This document shows positions 1 through 11,900 of a DNA stretch of 64,000 nt, in pieces; position 1 is the stretch's first letter; the number at the start of each line of letters is the position of its first letter. The stretch lies in NCBI RefSeq assembly GCF_020080835.1, contig NC_058165.1:8935813-8999812 (forward strand), in the 5' to 3' direction. The position numbers and the translations under genes were made by a program. This DNA comes from Cotesia glomerata (Eukaryota; Arthropoda; Insecta; Hymenoptera; Braconidae). A model generated the notes under the pieces. That model did not search any database and was not told the DNA's origin. It was given only the letters and a program-made list of their open reading frames with translations.

Positions 1-37
1 CCCTATTCTTATTCTCATTCTCATTCTTATTCCTATC
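1..37 (+). repeat. Imperfect TATTCT/CATTCT hexamer array
   Basis: The window opens with alternating TATTCT and CATTCT units. It is truncated by the window edge. Confidence 0.75.
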
Positions 38-291
38 GCGATGTAAGGGCCTCATACTCGGGATTTTTTAGTTGTATTCTCTCAACGGATCTCGCACTTT
101 AGCTCCTTGTGGAGTTGCACCTTCCTTTATAAACAAAATTTATACGTAAACCATTTTTCCAAGAATCTAAGGCTAAGGGTAGGTGAATGAATGTATCATT
201 ATTATACACATAAATGTTTTTTTTTGGGAACACAGGATGGATTATCTTTTTCTTTAAATTCACCTGATATTTTTTTCCCCTCGCTTCAATG

Positions 292-329
292 ATTATTTAT
301 TTATTTATTTATTTTTTTTTTTTTTTTTT
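292..329 (+). repeat. (TTTA)n followed by poly-T
   Basis: Several TTTA units run into a long T tract. It may be the tail of a minus-strand retroelement, but no element body is recognisable next to it. Confidence 0.7.
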
Positions 330-1295
330 CGTTGCTGATTTAATTTTTGTGGTATTTTTTTGGTAACGGACTCTAGTATGTACATGCTAGGGAAATAATT
401 AATTATAGAATAGAGTTGTATCAGAAAATGGTGAATGGTTGACAGGAAATCAGGTTCCTGACCCATGGCAACACGTGCTCAACACGTGGGTCATTTAATT
501 CACATCGTCACGCAATGTTACGACTCAAAAATACATGTATGTATAATAAATTATAAATTAAACGTTTATTTTTGTGCTAGGCGGGGAATTTAATAGACTA
601 AAACGATTTGTTAATGTTAATTGAATAAAAATTTTCAATTATTGGTGATTAGAAAATGAAGGATGATTATTTATATTTATATTTTTGGGGCGTTGAGGGG
701 TGTGGATGTCGACGAAAGTTTACCATACATTGTCATTGTCACATTATTAAGATAATTTTATGCCATAAGTTTGTTCTGAATAAAAAATACCGACAGGTCA
801 ATAGTTTAAAAGATACAGCTATTTAAAGACTCTGAGGTAATGCTTATTCAAACGATACACTTTTGGACGGCTGTATATAACCACAGAAAAAAAATTTTTT
901 TATATCTATGTATGTATATATTCTATGAAATAATAAAAGAGTGAATCTCAAACAAGTTATCGTTAACTTTTTTTAGTAACTTTTTAATGTGACGATTTTA
1001 ACATCTGCTGGTGGATTTGTCTGTAAAAAGTTAACCCCATTAGGTTTCCTAGTGATTCACATCCGCTTGAAATTAATCGATAATTTATAAAAATTTTAAG
1101 CGCAAAGCGAAAAAAAAATGTTGAACGTAAATTAGATAAAAATAACTTTAACACACTGAATGATTATTTGCAAAATTTATTGCTTACATTTATAATGGAG
1201 AGTTATTATTAAAAAAATTTAAGGGCATGTTAAATAATACAAAAAAATGAAACGAAAATATGATAAAAGTATCATTATCATGTTGAAAAAAAATT

Positions 1296-1700
1296 TATTG
1301 GTAGTAAGGATAAGAAGAAGATGATGAAGAAGAAGAAAGAAGCCAGAAGAGAATAAGAAGAAGAATAAGAGTTACCGATTGAGGGGCGTTGATAATTACA
1401 ATCGGGTGTATATATGTATATATGTATGTTACAAGAAAGGGAGGATGATTATGATTATATAAAGGATATATTATGGTTAGGCAGAAAAGAAGATGACTCG
1501 AGTGAAAAGGATAAATGCTTATAGTATATGTGTTAAGAGAAAATAAAAATAATAATGATAAGCAATAAAAAAATATTTTGAGGCAACAGAAAGAGAGAGA
1601 AAATCGGGGTAAAAATGAATGGAGACGAAGAAATACATATTGGGAATGAGAATGAAAGGCAAGAGACTGGAATATAAGAAGAAGAATAAGAATAAGAAGG
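1296..1700 (+). repeat. Purine-rich GAAGAA/AATAAG tract
   Basis: The region is dominated by A and G in GAAGAA, AATAAG and GAGAGA motifs, with short AT interruptions around 1400-1560. It produces spurious open frames on both strands (a leucine/serine-rich one on the minus strand). Confidence 0.6.
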
Positions 1701-2198
1701 AATGGCAGCAGCAACTGCGGTATCGGCCGAGGTTAGCAATCTGTGTAGTGTTTTACGACAACTATAAATATGGCCATAAAGCTCTTTGTTTAGAGCAAGT
1801 CCGGCGTTTGAGTCTTTCCGAGGATATTTTGCTGAATATTATTTTGGACACTTTTATAAAAGAAAATTTTTTATTAAAAATTCATTTTTTAAGTATTATT
1901 TGCTCATGATTCTTAGTGTAAAAACGTGTCTGGACTATTCAAAACTTTTTTGATAAATTTTATAGCCTAGTTTAAACTTTATCGTTATTTTTTATGAGCC
2001 TTAATATATTCCACTTTATTCAATAAAATGTTTGTGTCGGAAAATATTTAATATTCTTCCATTATTGAAAATTACTCTAAATTCATTGGTTATTCTAAAA
2101 TATTATTCTTTTGAATAATATATCACAATAAAAGTCGTTTTATTATAAAGAAATGAAACTTTTGTGAAGCGACTTTAAATTCAAGGTTTCATCTGAAC

Positions 2199-2610
2199 TT
2201 TATTTTTATTTATTTATTTATTTATCAAAATTTTAGACCCTGAAGCCTTAGCTCCCTAAGGGCCTTACATATAAATTAATACATAGTAATAATAAAAGTT
2301 ATTAACAGTAATGGAAATGATAATAATGAAGTAAAAATAAATAACGTTGTCTCAAAGCAAAGTCCATCAAAGTAATTAATTTAACATTTAATGCTTCTAG
2401 ATCATAAAACAAAAGAGATGAAAAAAATATAAATTTAAATATAAATAATTAGTAATTTGAACAGTTATGCAATGACGATTATATAACATCTTTATCGACA
2501 AAAAACTTGTAACACTTTGATCGAAATTCATTGTAATCAGTAATCATCACAATCTCCTCCGGTAACTGGTTCCACACCCTGACTGCCGTGATAATAAATG
2601 AGTTGTCGAA
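2199..2610 (-). mobile_element. 5'-truncated non-LTR retrotransposon (LINE), 3' end
   Basis: Read on the minus strand, 2610 down to 2479 is open and encodes the carboxy end of a LINE ORF2, including AVRVWNQLPEEI and FRSKCYKFF before a stop. A W-N-x-LP-E-x-I block near the end of the reverse-transcriptase polyprotein is typical of CR1/Jockey-like elements. After the stop come about 250 bases of 3' untranslated sequence, then a tail of AAAT units (TTTA on the + strand, 2199-2224). Just upstream of the retained codons the frame meets a stop, so the copy is 5'-truncated or decayed and has no reverse-transcriptase core. The exact clade is not determined. Confidence 0.72.
2479..2610 (-). pseudogene. 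LINE ORF2 C-terminal remnant
   Basis: Forty-three codons plus a stop remain of the C-terminal tail of a retrotransposon ORF2. The recognisable part is RVWNQLPEEIV followed by a lysine/phenylalanine-rich ending (KFFVDKDVI, stop). No catalytic domain is present, so this is a dead fragment. Confidence 0.65.
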
Positions 2611-5600
2611 TGTTGATCTTTATGTATACTAAGATATTCCAAAACTTCACTTTCTTTTTCAACTGACTTCTTTTCTTAATTATAACTTGGAAAAAAATTC
2701 TCAAGTCTAAAGAAAAAAAAAATTCCTATATCTTAATTTGTTTTGAAAAAACGGCCACGAGATACCTCGGGTATTTAAACCCATGTTTTCCTTTAAGTAA
2801 AGAAAAAAAATATGTTTCCTAAAAACCAGACCCTAAAACACTTACAAATAAAACTAATCTTTCCACAATCTCCAAAAATAAAATATGTAGTAAAAATTGA
2901 AGAAAAGAACAAGTCATCAATTTTAATCTTAGAATCTTGGACATGGAATATTTTCCACTCCAAATTTATATTTTCATACATACACAACTTTGTCCATATA
3001 TTTTCGGCCCTTTTACGGTAAATTGCCTGGATTATAATTTTTTTTTTAAATTTAAAGAGGCTTTAACATAAGAATAAGAATACGAGACGTTTATGGAAAA
3101 GGAAGCGTACAAATAAATAAAAAAAATCTCCAAGAAACGATTGGGTACATAATAAATAAATATATAAAGAGATATATGTACAAAGTATACAGTATAAATA
3201 CTTATAAGAAGTTGAGTTAACTAGGACTAAATATGGTAGCTCCACCCGGTCTCGATAAATAATTGTATCTTGTAAAAGAAGCGGGACTAGGTAACCGAGG
3301 ATTTATATGGGCGTAACCGACGGGACTCGACACTTGCTCTCATGTGCACTCCACACATGATCTTCTCGGTCGGTGTTCTTTGTGCTAAGAACCACATCAG
3401 ACAAGTGTAGGAGCAAGTCTGCTGCATAGAAAAAAATTTCCATGAATACCACGAAAGATCGCGGAAATTTGAGTGGAAAAACCTGATGGACCATCAATAA
3501 ATGATTCACCAATAAACTATGAAACTTTGGCATTATCATCGATTTGGGTTTGAGTATTTATCGTCCAGTTATCCTTGCGATAAACTCTACCGGTCGCACA
3601 GGATTGTCCACGGGTGTCAAACTTATCGCCTGAGCCTGGATCCTCGAATGGAGCCAGAAGACTCAAGAAAGACCGGTTATAGTTATAGGTAGTGTGTCAG
3701 TGTTTAGCTGTGGTTGTCTTGCAGTACAACAGCGACGTCTTTAAAGAATGCAGTATTGCGGTATGACGAGGATAAATATGAGAAAGGAGTAGTGTGGGCG
3801 AAGGTACTTCCAGTGGGTTACACCCTTCCAAGTTGTTGTACAAGTCCTTTATTTTATTTGTGCCCCAATCCAACTGAACCGAGACTTCTTGTGTACTTCT
3901 TTCGTGTCCTTGTCCATCATATTCTTTCTGCGGTGCAGAAGCGAATTCTCACTCTTACTCTCACTGGCAGCACTTCCACTCCTACAATACTGGCACACCA
4001 GACCCCTTTGATTACTTTACCTTTACTTACTTGATCCTGGGTATCCCCGAGGCCACGAACTCAACTCCGACACCTCGTGGCCTTGCGGCGTTGCCGCTTC
4101 AGATTTCGCACTGCCGTTAAGTTCGGGGACGATTTTTTACTCACTGTTAAGATTTTTGTTTATAAATTTTATTATCGGGTGTGTATGTACTGGATAATTT
4201 TTGTTATTTTATTAAACAAAGATAATTGTATATATGCAGAATGAATTTGCAAGCGGATGTATGCAGTTTTGGACACGCTTCCGGTTTAAAAAGTGAGAAT
4301 GAGTAAAAAAAAGGTCGTTGGACCGAAAATATCGTCTACACGTGTGCTAACTTTAAGCTCGGCTTTAAAACTTGTACGATAAATTCTTTACTTCGTTTAT
4401 TTCTTCCTGGAAATAATCGCGAGCACGACTAAACAGCCCAAGAAACCTTTTTTGTTGAGATTTTATTTATTTTAGCACACAACTGCCATTGTTGCCTCGG
4501 GAAAATATTAATCCGAGTATAGAGAATTTTTTTCGAGAAAAATCTTGAAGCTGTCTTGAAACTAGAGTTTAAATATCTGACTCAAGGATAAAAGACTTAC
4601 TTTTTTGGTATCTTTAATATTTTGGAAATTTAAATTCAAAATTATAAAAAAAAATTAATTCTTTTCAACTGACATACGGAGATGCTAGCTCAAATTTCTT
4701 TTCATCGAAGATTAGACCCCAATTTCATAAATAATTACCGATGTTTTAACTCAAAAATGACTCAGCAAAATCGTAAGTCTAAACGTATGATTTGTTAAGC
4801 AAAATATGACATTAACGCGGTCCTTTCTCGTATTTCTTGTCATAGTATTATCACACAAACTTATCTTTTATTAAACATTAACATTCATTGTACATATCTT
4901 ACAAGAGAAAAATGAAAACTTAACTTTTATCTCCACTCATGCTTAACCTTATCTTGCTTGACTTATTTATTTTTTTTTGTTTTTTAAGTTTCATTAAACA
5001 CTTTTAACCCCTGCATACTAGGCATAACGTGCCTCAACCACGACAAATTCGCTTAACATCTCAGTACGTTGACCAGAACGAATGAGCACGTTTCGTTGGA
5101 AATTTCACGATAATTTAATGCTATGTTGTCTTTGTTCCAACATTTGTTTTCAAGTTGAAAAACTTTTTTGGTTCAACTTGATCCGTTCGGACTCAATGTA
5201 ATGACCTCTTAGTATTGCAAACGCGTAAACCCACAAAAAAGATAGATGAAAAGTAAATAGATGTATAATGAAAATTGAAATTCGTTCGGGCATTTTTCGG
5301 ACACTTAAAAATACGTTCCGGATCGTCTAAAAGAAAAATAAAAGAAGTGTTGCCGAATGTAAAGAGATAAAAAATGCTTTTGACAAATCGGCAAAGGGAT
5401 TGAATGAACTTAAGGCACAAAAGACGATGAAAACATTGAATTTTAGTATAAAACACCGATTTACCGACGATTTCTCGGTAAATTTTTACGGGTGATATTT
5501 AACTATGGAAAATGCCGTGACTAAAAGCAGTTACACTTGTTGCTGTTGGTTCTTCGTCTCGGGGGGACTGAATATTCAGGGATCCTGAATGTTACAAAAC

Positions 5601-7115
5601 ATTAAAATAGGCTAACACTAAAAATTCCACACAGAATTCATTGGTACGTCCGTTATACTTTCCTGTAGATTTTCTTATTCTTTACTCGGACAAAATAACA
5701 CTACATCGAGAGAAAATATGCCAGGATAAAGGTAAAGAATGAGATGGAGAATTGCATGGATAAAAAAGACCTCCCGTGTCGGGGCCCATGAGACCGGATA
5801 CGAGTACGTATTTTCTATTGACACCGAGCGCAAAAACTCAAGGCAAAGGCTCCGGCCCATCTATGTCATCGTTTCTTTTTTATATTACTTATAAACATAT
5901 ATATCTATGTATGTATATATGTATGTGTTGTATACACTTTCAGGGTTAGGAATCTGTGCGGTCCTCTGCTCCCGTGGGGATACACTAATCCCTGACCTTT
6001 TTCCTTTTTTCATTTTCATCTTCATCTTCATCTGTATTCTCGAGGGAAAAACGGAAAAACTATGTAAAAACTACTGACTCATTCTCTCTTTCACTTTACC
6101 ACTCATCTACTCAACATATTCGTTAACAGTTTTTTAGTTTCTTCTTTTTTAACGACTACTTTTTCATCTTACACTGAGCACCAGTTTCGACAAATTGACC
6201 GTTCAAATATTATTTCAAACATGTGTGTTATGTCAAATTAGTATAACGGATTTTATAAATTACTTTTTTTTTTTTTTTTATTTCAAGAGACTCACTTTCA
6301 GTAAACCATTAACAACCTGAATAATAGTCGGCTATTTATAAATTTTTGTATTATGCGTAAATCGTTACAATATAGGCAATAATTGGTTACAAAGTGAATA
6401 AAATGATCCGTTACATTAACAAGTACCACAATAACCGCTAGATGGCGAAAAATTTTCGTATGGAAACCGCAAGCTAAATTGAATATAAATCTCAACTCAT
6501 TCAAATAAACAAACAAGGAACAGGAAAAAAAATAGACAGAACGTTAAATTTGAGAACCGCCGGGCGTTTTGTGATGTCGGCAGGTCGGTAGGCCAGGTTA
6601 TCCAGTTGATGGACCAGAGCTAATCTAAAAATCGCCGGAACTTCACAATTATAGTAATTTACCAGCCGACAACAAGCTACACATAAGTCAGCCTCACGAT
6701 CGTATTAACACACTTTTCACTTTTATAAACCTTTTTTTATTTTATGATAATATATTATTTATCCTATTGTATAATTTATCATTATCATTATCATTGTTAG
6801 TTTATTCAGTCACTCTAACCTCTTCTCTTCAGCCGGAATTGTCAAAAAGTTTTAAATTCTCACAGCAGCATATAATTAAACAATAAAGAAAGATAAATAT
6901 CGGTGACGGGTGAACTAGTTGACTTATTAACCCAACTTTAAATAGTAAACAAAGTTGAATATCTTAAGAGAGATCGAAAGTTTCAAACTTGTAGTTTGAC
7001 AGACTTAGACTTGTGTTATATGTTTGTTGGACTACTAAGCGCTCCCAAAACGATAAGTATATGCATAGTATGCAGGAAAGGAGGGTGAGGGGGTGTTGCG
7101 GTGCAAGGGTGTAAG

Positions 7116-7299
7116 ATGTACGATGGATATAATACTCCCATACCAATATATAAATATATATTGGTAATAAATTCGGAGATTGTAAGGCGTGTGGCGCACA
7201 TGTGCGTTGAGATAACCGCGCGAGCGTCGTTCAGATGCGCGCGCTTCTATTTCTTTCTTGTCATGTGTTGTATGTATATTTCTTCTGATACATGTGTAC
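7116..7299 (+). other. Candidate alternative first exon upstream of the pan exon
   Basis: An open frame starts at ATG 7116 and reaches 7299, where the consensus donor GTAAGT begins (7300). It leaves one base of a split codon, so it is phase 1 and would join the pan exon acceptor at 8799 in frame. The body is CpG-rich (for example CCGCGCGAGCG and ATGCGCGCGC), unlike the flanks. If used, it would give a TCF lacking the beta-catenin-binding region. The phase match has a one-in-three chance of being random and the peptide has no recognised domain. Confidence 0.2.
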
Positions 7300-8798
7300 G
7301 TAAGTTTGTATTTCACAGGCGCGCCGGCGTCGTCGTCCATTTTGGCTGATAGGCATACGATAATATTGGAGATTATATTTTTATTTGGTCTTCAAGTATT
7401 TATACTTTATACGGCATTCAATCATGCTATTTATAAATTACAATATAAATTTTTTTCATTTTTAAATTATTCTTTTTGAGGACTTGGATCTTTACTAGCC
7501 CAGGCTTCTTTTTATTAAGATTTAATTATGTATTTATGTATTTACTCCCCTTTAATCGTTTTTGTTACATAAATTGCAGCTCCATGTGCCATTAAACGTT
7601 TTACGACACTATTATAGAATTGATGTAGATGAAATTTTTATCTGTAGGCTAGTTACAGCATTGGTTTACAGTTTAAAAACTTTTTTGATCCTAATCTTGT
7701 TCAAGCTTATTTGTTTTCTGATTGATTTTATGGTAATACTGTCGATACTGCAAGTGTCAAATGTAAAATTACAAATTTTTGTTTGATTTGAGTTGTAGAT
7801 GTACCAATGTAACATCGCGTTAGAGAAAAAGAGACAAAAATAACTTCTCGTAGCTCTTAACACGGAGAGAAAAATATTGCCTGAATGACGATTCAATCAA
7901 CCTTCAAATAACGTTTCGTCAGAATAACGATTCAGTTATCTGCCTTAAAGATTCATTTATTTTATTTGAACATAAAACGAATAGTTCTCGTAAACTTACA
8001 CATTTTTTTTTCTTACAGACAACTGTTCTGTCAATGTAAAGATCCGTAAATCTAAATTAGCTATACGATGGATCGCCATCAGCTAGAAGTTCGTGAAGTT
8101 AGCACAATTCTGCCTCTTACAAAGATTTTTATTTCTGAGGTTACTATTACGTTAATTCAGGGTTACAAATTGATAAATTAAAAAATTTTATCTCTCTTGT
8201 GTAGAATAAAATTAATAATTACAATTATCACTTGAATTATCCATTAATAAAATTAAAAATTTTGACCCATTAATAATTAAATCTTTGATTAATTATTAAT
8301 TCCTTTAAAAATAAGTTATTTAATTTCATTTATTTTTTCCTATTGTTAAACTTTTCTTCAGGTTTTTTTTGTTATTTGAATTTATACAAAAAATTTACAA
8401 AATTACTTTGTTCAATACTAAGTTCTTTCAAAAATAAATATTCCTTGAAATTTAATTTTTGAATACCTTGCAAATTTAATTAAAAAAATTATTACTTATT
8501 TGTAAAATGCACAAAATTAAATTATAAACACTACAATTTTTTTTAAAATAATGAATTCATTATATTTTCTATTAAATAAGTATTTTTTCCGCAAACTTAA
8601 CTTGACAATAAAATTTATTAATAATAATGATAAAAATATTTCTAAAAAAATTTATTACACTTGAATTACAAAAATATAAAATATTTTATTAAATTTTGAA
8701 CGGCAATTCTACAACTGACAATACTATCTTCAGCGATTTTTTTATCCAGCATTTATTCTAAATGATGATAAATGAATAAAAATATGAAATGTTTTCAG

Positions 8799-8902
8799 GA
8801 AAAGTGGACCCGACGCCTCACACCTCATCGTTCAACATGGGTTATCTCGTGTCACCATACCCCTACCCGAATGGAGCCGGCGGACCTATTCCTGTCTCAA
8901 TG
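8799..8902 (+). CDS. pan: Internal coding exon of Pangolin / TCF-LEF transcription factor
   Basis: Pangolin/TCF is the nuclear HMG-box protein that binds Wnt-response elements and recruits beta-catenin/Armadillo. The exon follows an acceptor (TGTTTTCAG, AG at 8797-8798) and ends at a consensus donor (ATG|GTAAGT, GT at 8903). It is 104 nt: two bases finish a split codon (upstream intron phase 1), then 34 open codons end in phase 0. The translation includes SFNMGYLVSPYPYPNG and ends GGPIPVSM. From memory, fly Pangolin has a closely similar FNMGYLVSPY block followed by a VTM ending, just after the N-terminal beta-catenin-binding region and before the central proline-rich part. The HMG box and C-clamp are not on this exon and I find neither elsewhere in the window. 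The reading frame, both splice sites and the protein match agree. Family assignment is recognition, not a database search. Confidence 0.87.
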
Positions 8903-11900
8903 GTAAGTTATCATTATCAATAATTTAATTTATTTCGTAACTTAATACATATGAGTAGATAAATAAACAGTTTCCACGCGCTGGGAATTGATAAAAATTG
9001 TATATAATATTATATTATAAAAAATAAAGTCAAAGATCACATGGAACGTAAAAAGTAAACAAACAAAAAATTTGTTTACTGAACGCGACAGTGTTGATAG
9101 GGTCCCGCGAAGTGATGAAATCAAGAGGTCTCTTGCACTAGCACCGTGATCAATGAAATTTTCCGGTGGATTCGCATGCCTGCGTTCCAATGAGTGCAAC
9201 TGAGAGAGAGGGTGCGTGTGTTAGCTCGATGCAACTTGCGTACTCTATACTCTCAACACATATTCTAGTATACTCATACTCACACACACTGACATCCCGC
9301 GAAAATTGATTCGCGTGTGCGCGCACGAGGTGGTCACAGCGGCTTTCAAAAGGCGCTAATTTAACTGCGGTGAAGTATACACTAGGCTAAATACTCACTA
9401 AAATTCCCTCGATTTTAACGTTTAAGAGAGCGTGATAATAATTAAACAAAGTAGTAATTTTCTGGTGCGCTCTGCTTTACCGATTACTCTCGAACGGATA
9501 TAGAGAAACAGCCACGATAAGAAGGAAAAAAGAATAAGAAAAAGTAACGTTGGTCACGACACCAAGTGCTTTTTTTAATCTATTCTCCATTCCATTTCTT
9601 ATTCTCCGGATCGGACTTAGCTTCAGCCTCGAATTTACCTACTCCAAACTCCATACTACCCGAGGCACTCATCTTCTACCGTGTCATTATGTCGTTATTT
9701 CCGACAACGAGCGTGTCTCATCGAGAACCTACCTACGCTTCTATATTCCTTTCCATCGCCTCCTTCTTTTTTTTTACTCAGCAACATGTGTTGAGGTGTT
9801 TTGTATATACCAAAAATCATTTTTTATTATCCATATATCCTTCCCAATCCTTCCCTTAGCTTCTCTAATCTAAATTATTATTCCGTGTTTTTTTTTTATT
9901 CATTATCATTATACCCCTTTAGCATAATCATAATGGTGGTAAGGTAATTAACAAAAAATAGTCCCACGATTGGTAAATACCAGTGAAACCCAAAACCTCA
10001 TTTAAAAACAGAAAAAAGTTTTTAACAAACACTGCCAACAAGGCGAGGTTTAATTCAAAACAATACAATAGTGGGCATGGCCGAAGCTAGGTACGAAAGC
10101 AACATGCTCATGCTCGTATGCCCATAGTACTAAGAATCTCCGATACTGGCGGTGGCGTGGCAAGCAGTCATGCTCTTATAATGGTACACGATACCTCTTT
10201 GTCTTCTCCACGCATACATCCCAGTATGTCCTCATATACTATATACTAAGCAACTAAAAACGGAAGAGATGGCATTGTCCCCATTTTAAACCACTGTTCA
10301 CGTCCCCACACATGAGGAGCTGGGGTCCAAGCTGTGCAATCTCTCGATCTAAGATGCCTTTCTCTCTCTTCCACGTATATGAATTACATCCATACTCTAC
10401 GTTCGTATGAATAATAAAGTAAAAAATCCTCCTCATATGTAATTTAATGTGGATTCCATTGGGTATTTCCTCACTGGAATACCGCTAATTGTTCGCCAAT
10501 GACCAGATATTTTATTTAACCGCGTGGGAGAGTCTGTCAGCAGTGTTTCAAGGCCTCCAGAAACGAAACGATCAAACTCAACACCCACGTAGGTCGTTAA
10601 CACGTCAGGTTTCTATTTTACCCACCAACTAAAGACTGAAACCAATACAATAAACGTAGTTATTATTTTTATTGTACGTGTTTTTAGTGGCCACGTAACG
10701 CCTTAGGAATTCGTCTTTTGAGAAAGCAAACCACTAGATTTTCCGGTTGTGCCGTCCGTGTCTCCATAAATTTGCTAATGGCCACCTAAGATGTGGATGA
10801 TATCGTATAGTCTTGAGCCAGGCTGGTATTGTTGTAGATATTATTTATGTTTGTTTTATCGAAGTACGTAAACAAGGATGAGGATTATAAGAGCAGCCGA
10901 TCTAAGTAGCCGACAGCCGTCTACGGTTGTCATGATCCACGTTTTTATTAGCTGGGCAAGTTGTACCTTTGGAATCTCGCGAAAGCCTGCAACCCGTCTC
11001 ATTACTTCGATGTACTGGCTGTATATGTGTACAATACAAGGCAAAGGCACGTACGCAGAAGAAGATAAGCGAAGAAAAGAACAGAAGAGGGAAGACTAAA
11101 GACGTGTCTCAAGTGATAGCTATGAATCGTTAATAGTGAGCTGCACTGTTAAACTGGTCTGACAATTTCACGCTTACGGGTCCATCTTTACTTGATCCAA
11201 GATTTAATGTTCAATGTTTTATGTTGTCCCAAATTTTTGTATTTATTTTTACTTGTTCTGACTCGAACACGGAAAATAATGGAAGGGTAGTTGTACAGTT
11301 GTAGTCCGGCAGGTAACACACATCAGGCAGTCTGATGGAAAGTTTCACCGGCAACACCCCCATTGAGTGTAGGCAATATAAGGACCTTTGTGGGATAAAT
11401 GGAATAGAATAAATGTTTGAAACCCGTAATATTTTTAAGAATGCCCAGAACTAACTGAACAGCCTACAAACGTGGCTCATGAATAGACCGAAAGGAAAAT
11501 AAAATTTCAAAAAGTTCTTAAAAAAGCATAAGTATCCTTAGCCTAGAAACGAGTCTCAATCTTTTTTTCCTTTTTTTGTTGGCATCGTCTCAGCGCATAA
11601 CTCAACTTTTGAGTCCTTCTTATTCTCGTTAAAGTGTTCTCGGGGAATGTCGAGGGCGCAGTTTGAGATAATAATATGAAAGATTGGTCCACGCACCTTT
11701 TTACCTTAATTTTAAATGCCTCGTTTCATTTTTTAATGGCCATGTCCCATGACGTAATTGGAAGGCATGATTGAAGGAAAATTGAGTCTAATGATGTACT
11801 AAAGTGACTGATATTAACAATATTTAAAAAAAAAATTATCATGAATTGTCACAAGTTGATACAGGGAATATCATTAAAAATAATTCTCGAGGTTCTCACC

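Larger units (their letters stand above)
1..8798 (+). other. Intron (or 5' region) upstream of the pan exon
   Basis: This is AT-rich DNA with no recognisable coding exon. It ends at the phase-1 acceptor of the pan exon, so at least its 3' part is intron; whether it is intron throughout depends on where upstream exons lie. It holds a truncated LINE (2199-2610), a TTTA/T tract (292-329), purine-rich tracts (1296-1700), a GC-richer block at about 3550-4150 with no identifiable gene, a CpG-rich patch at 7190-7350, and very AT-rich sequence at 8170-8720. I saw no exon encoding the N-terminal beta-catenin-binding motif here. The short reading frames have no recognisable domains. Confidence 0.6.
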
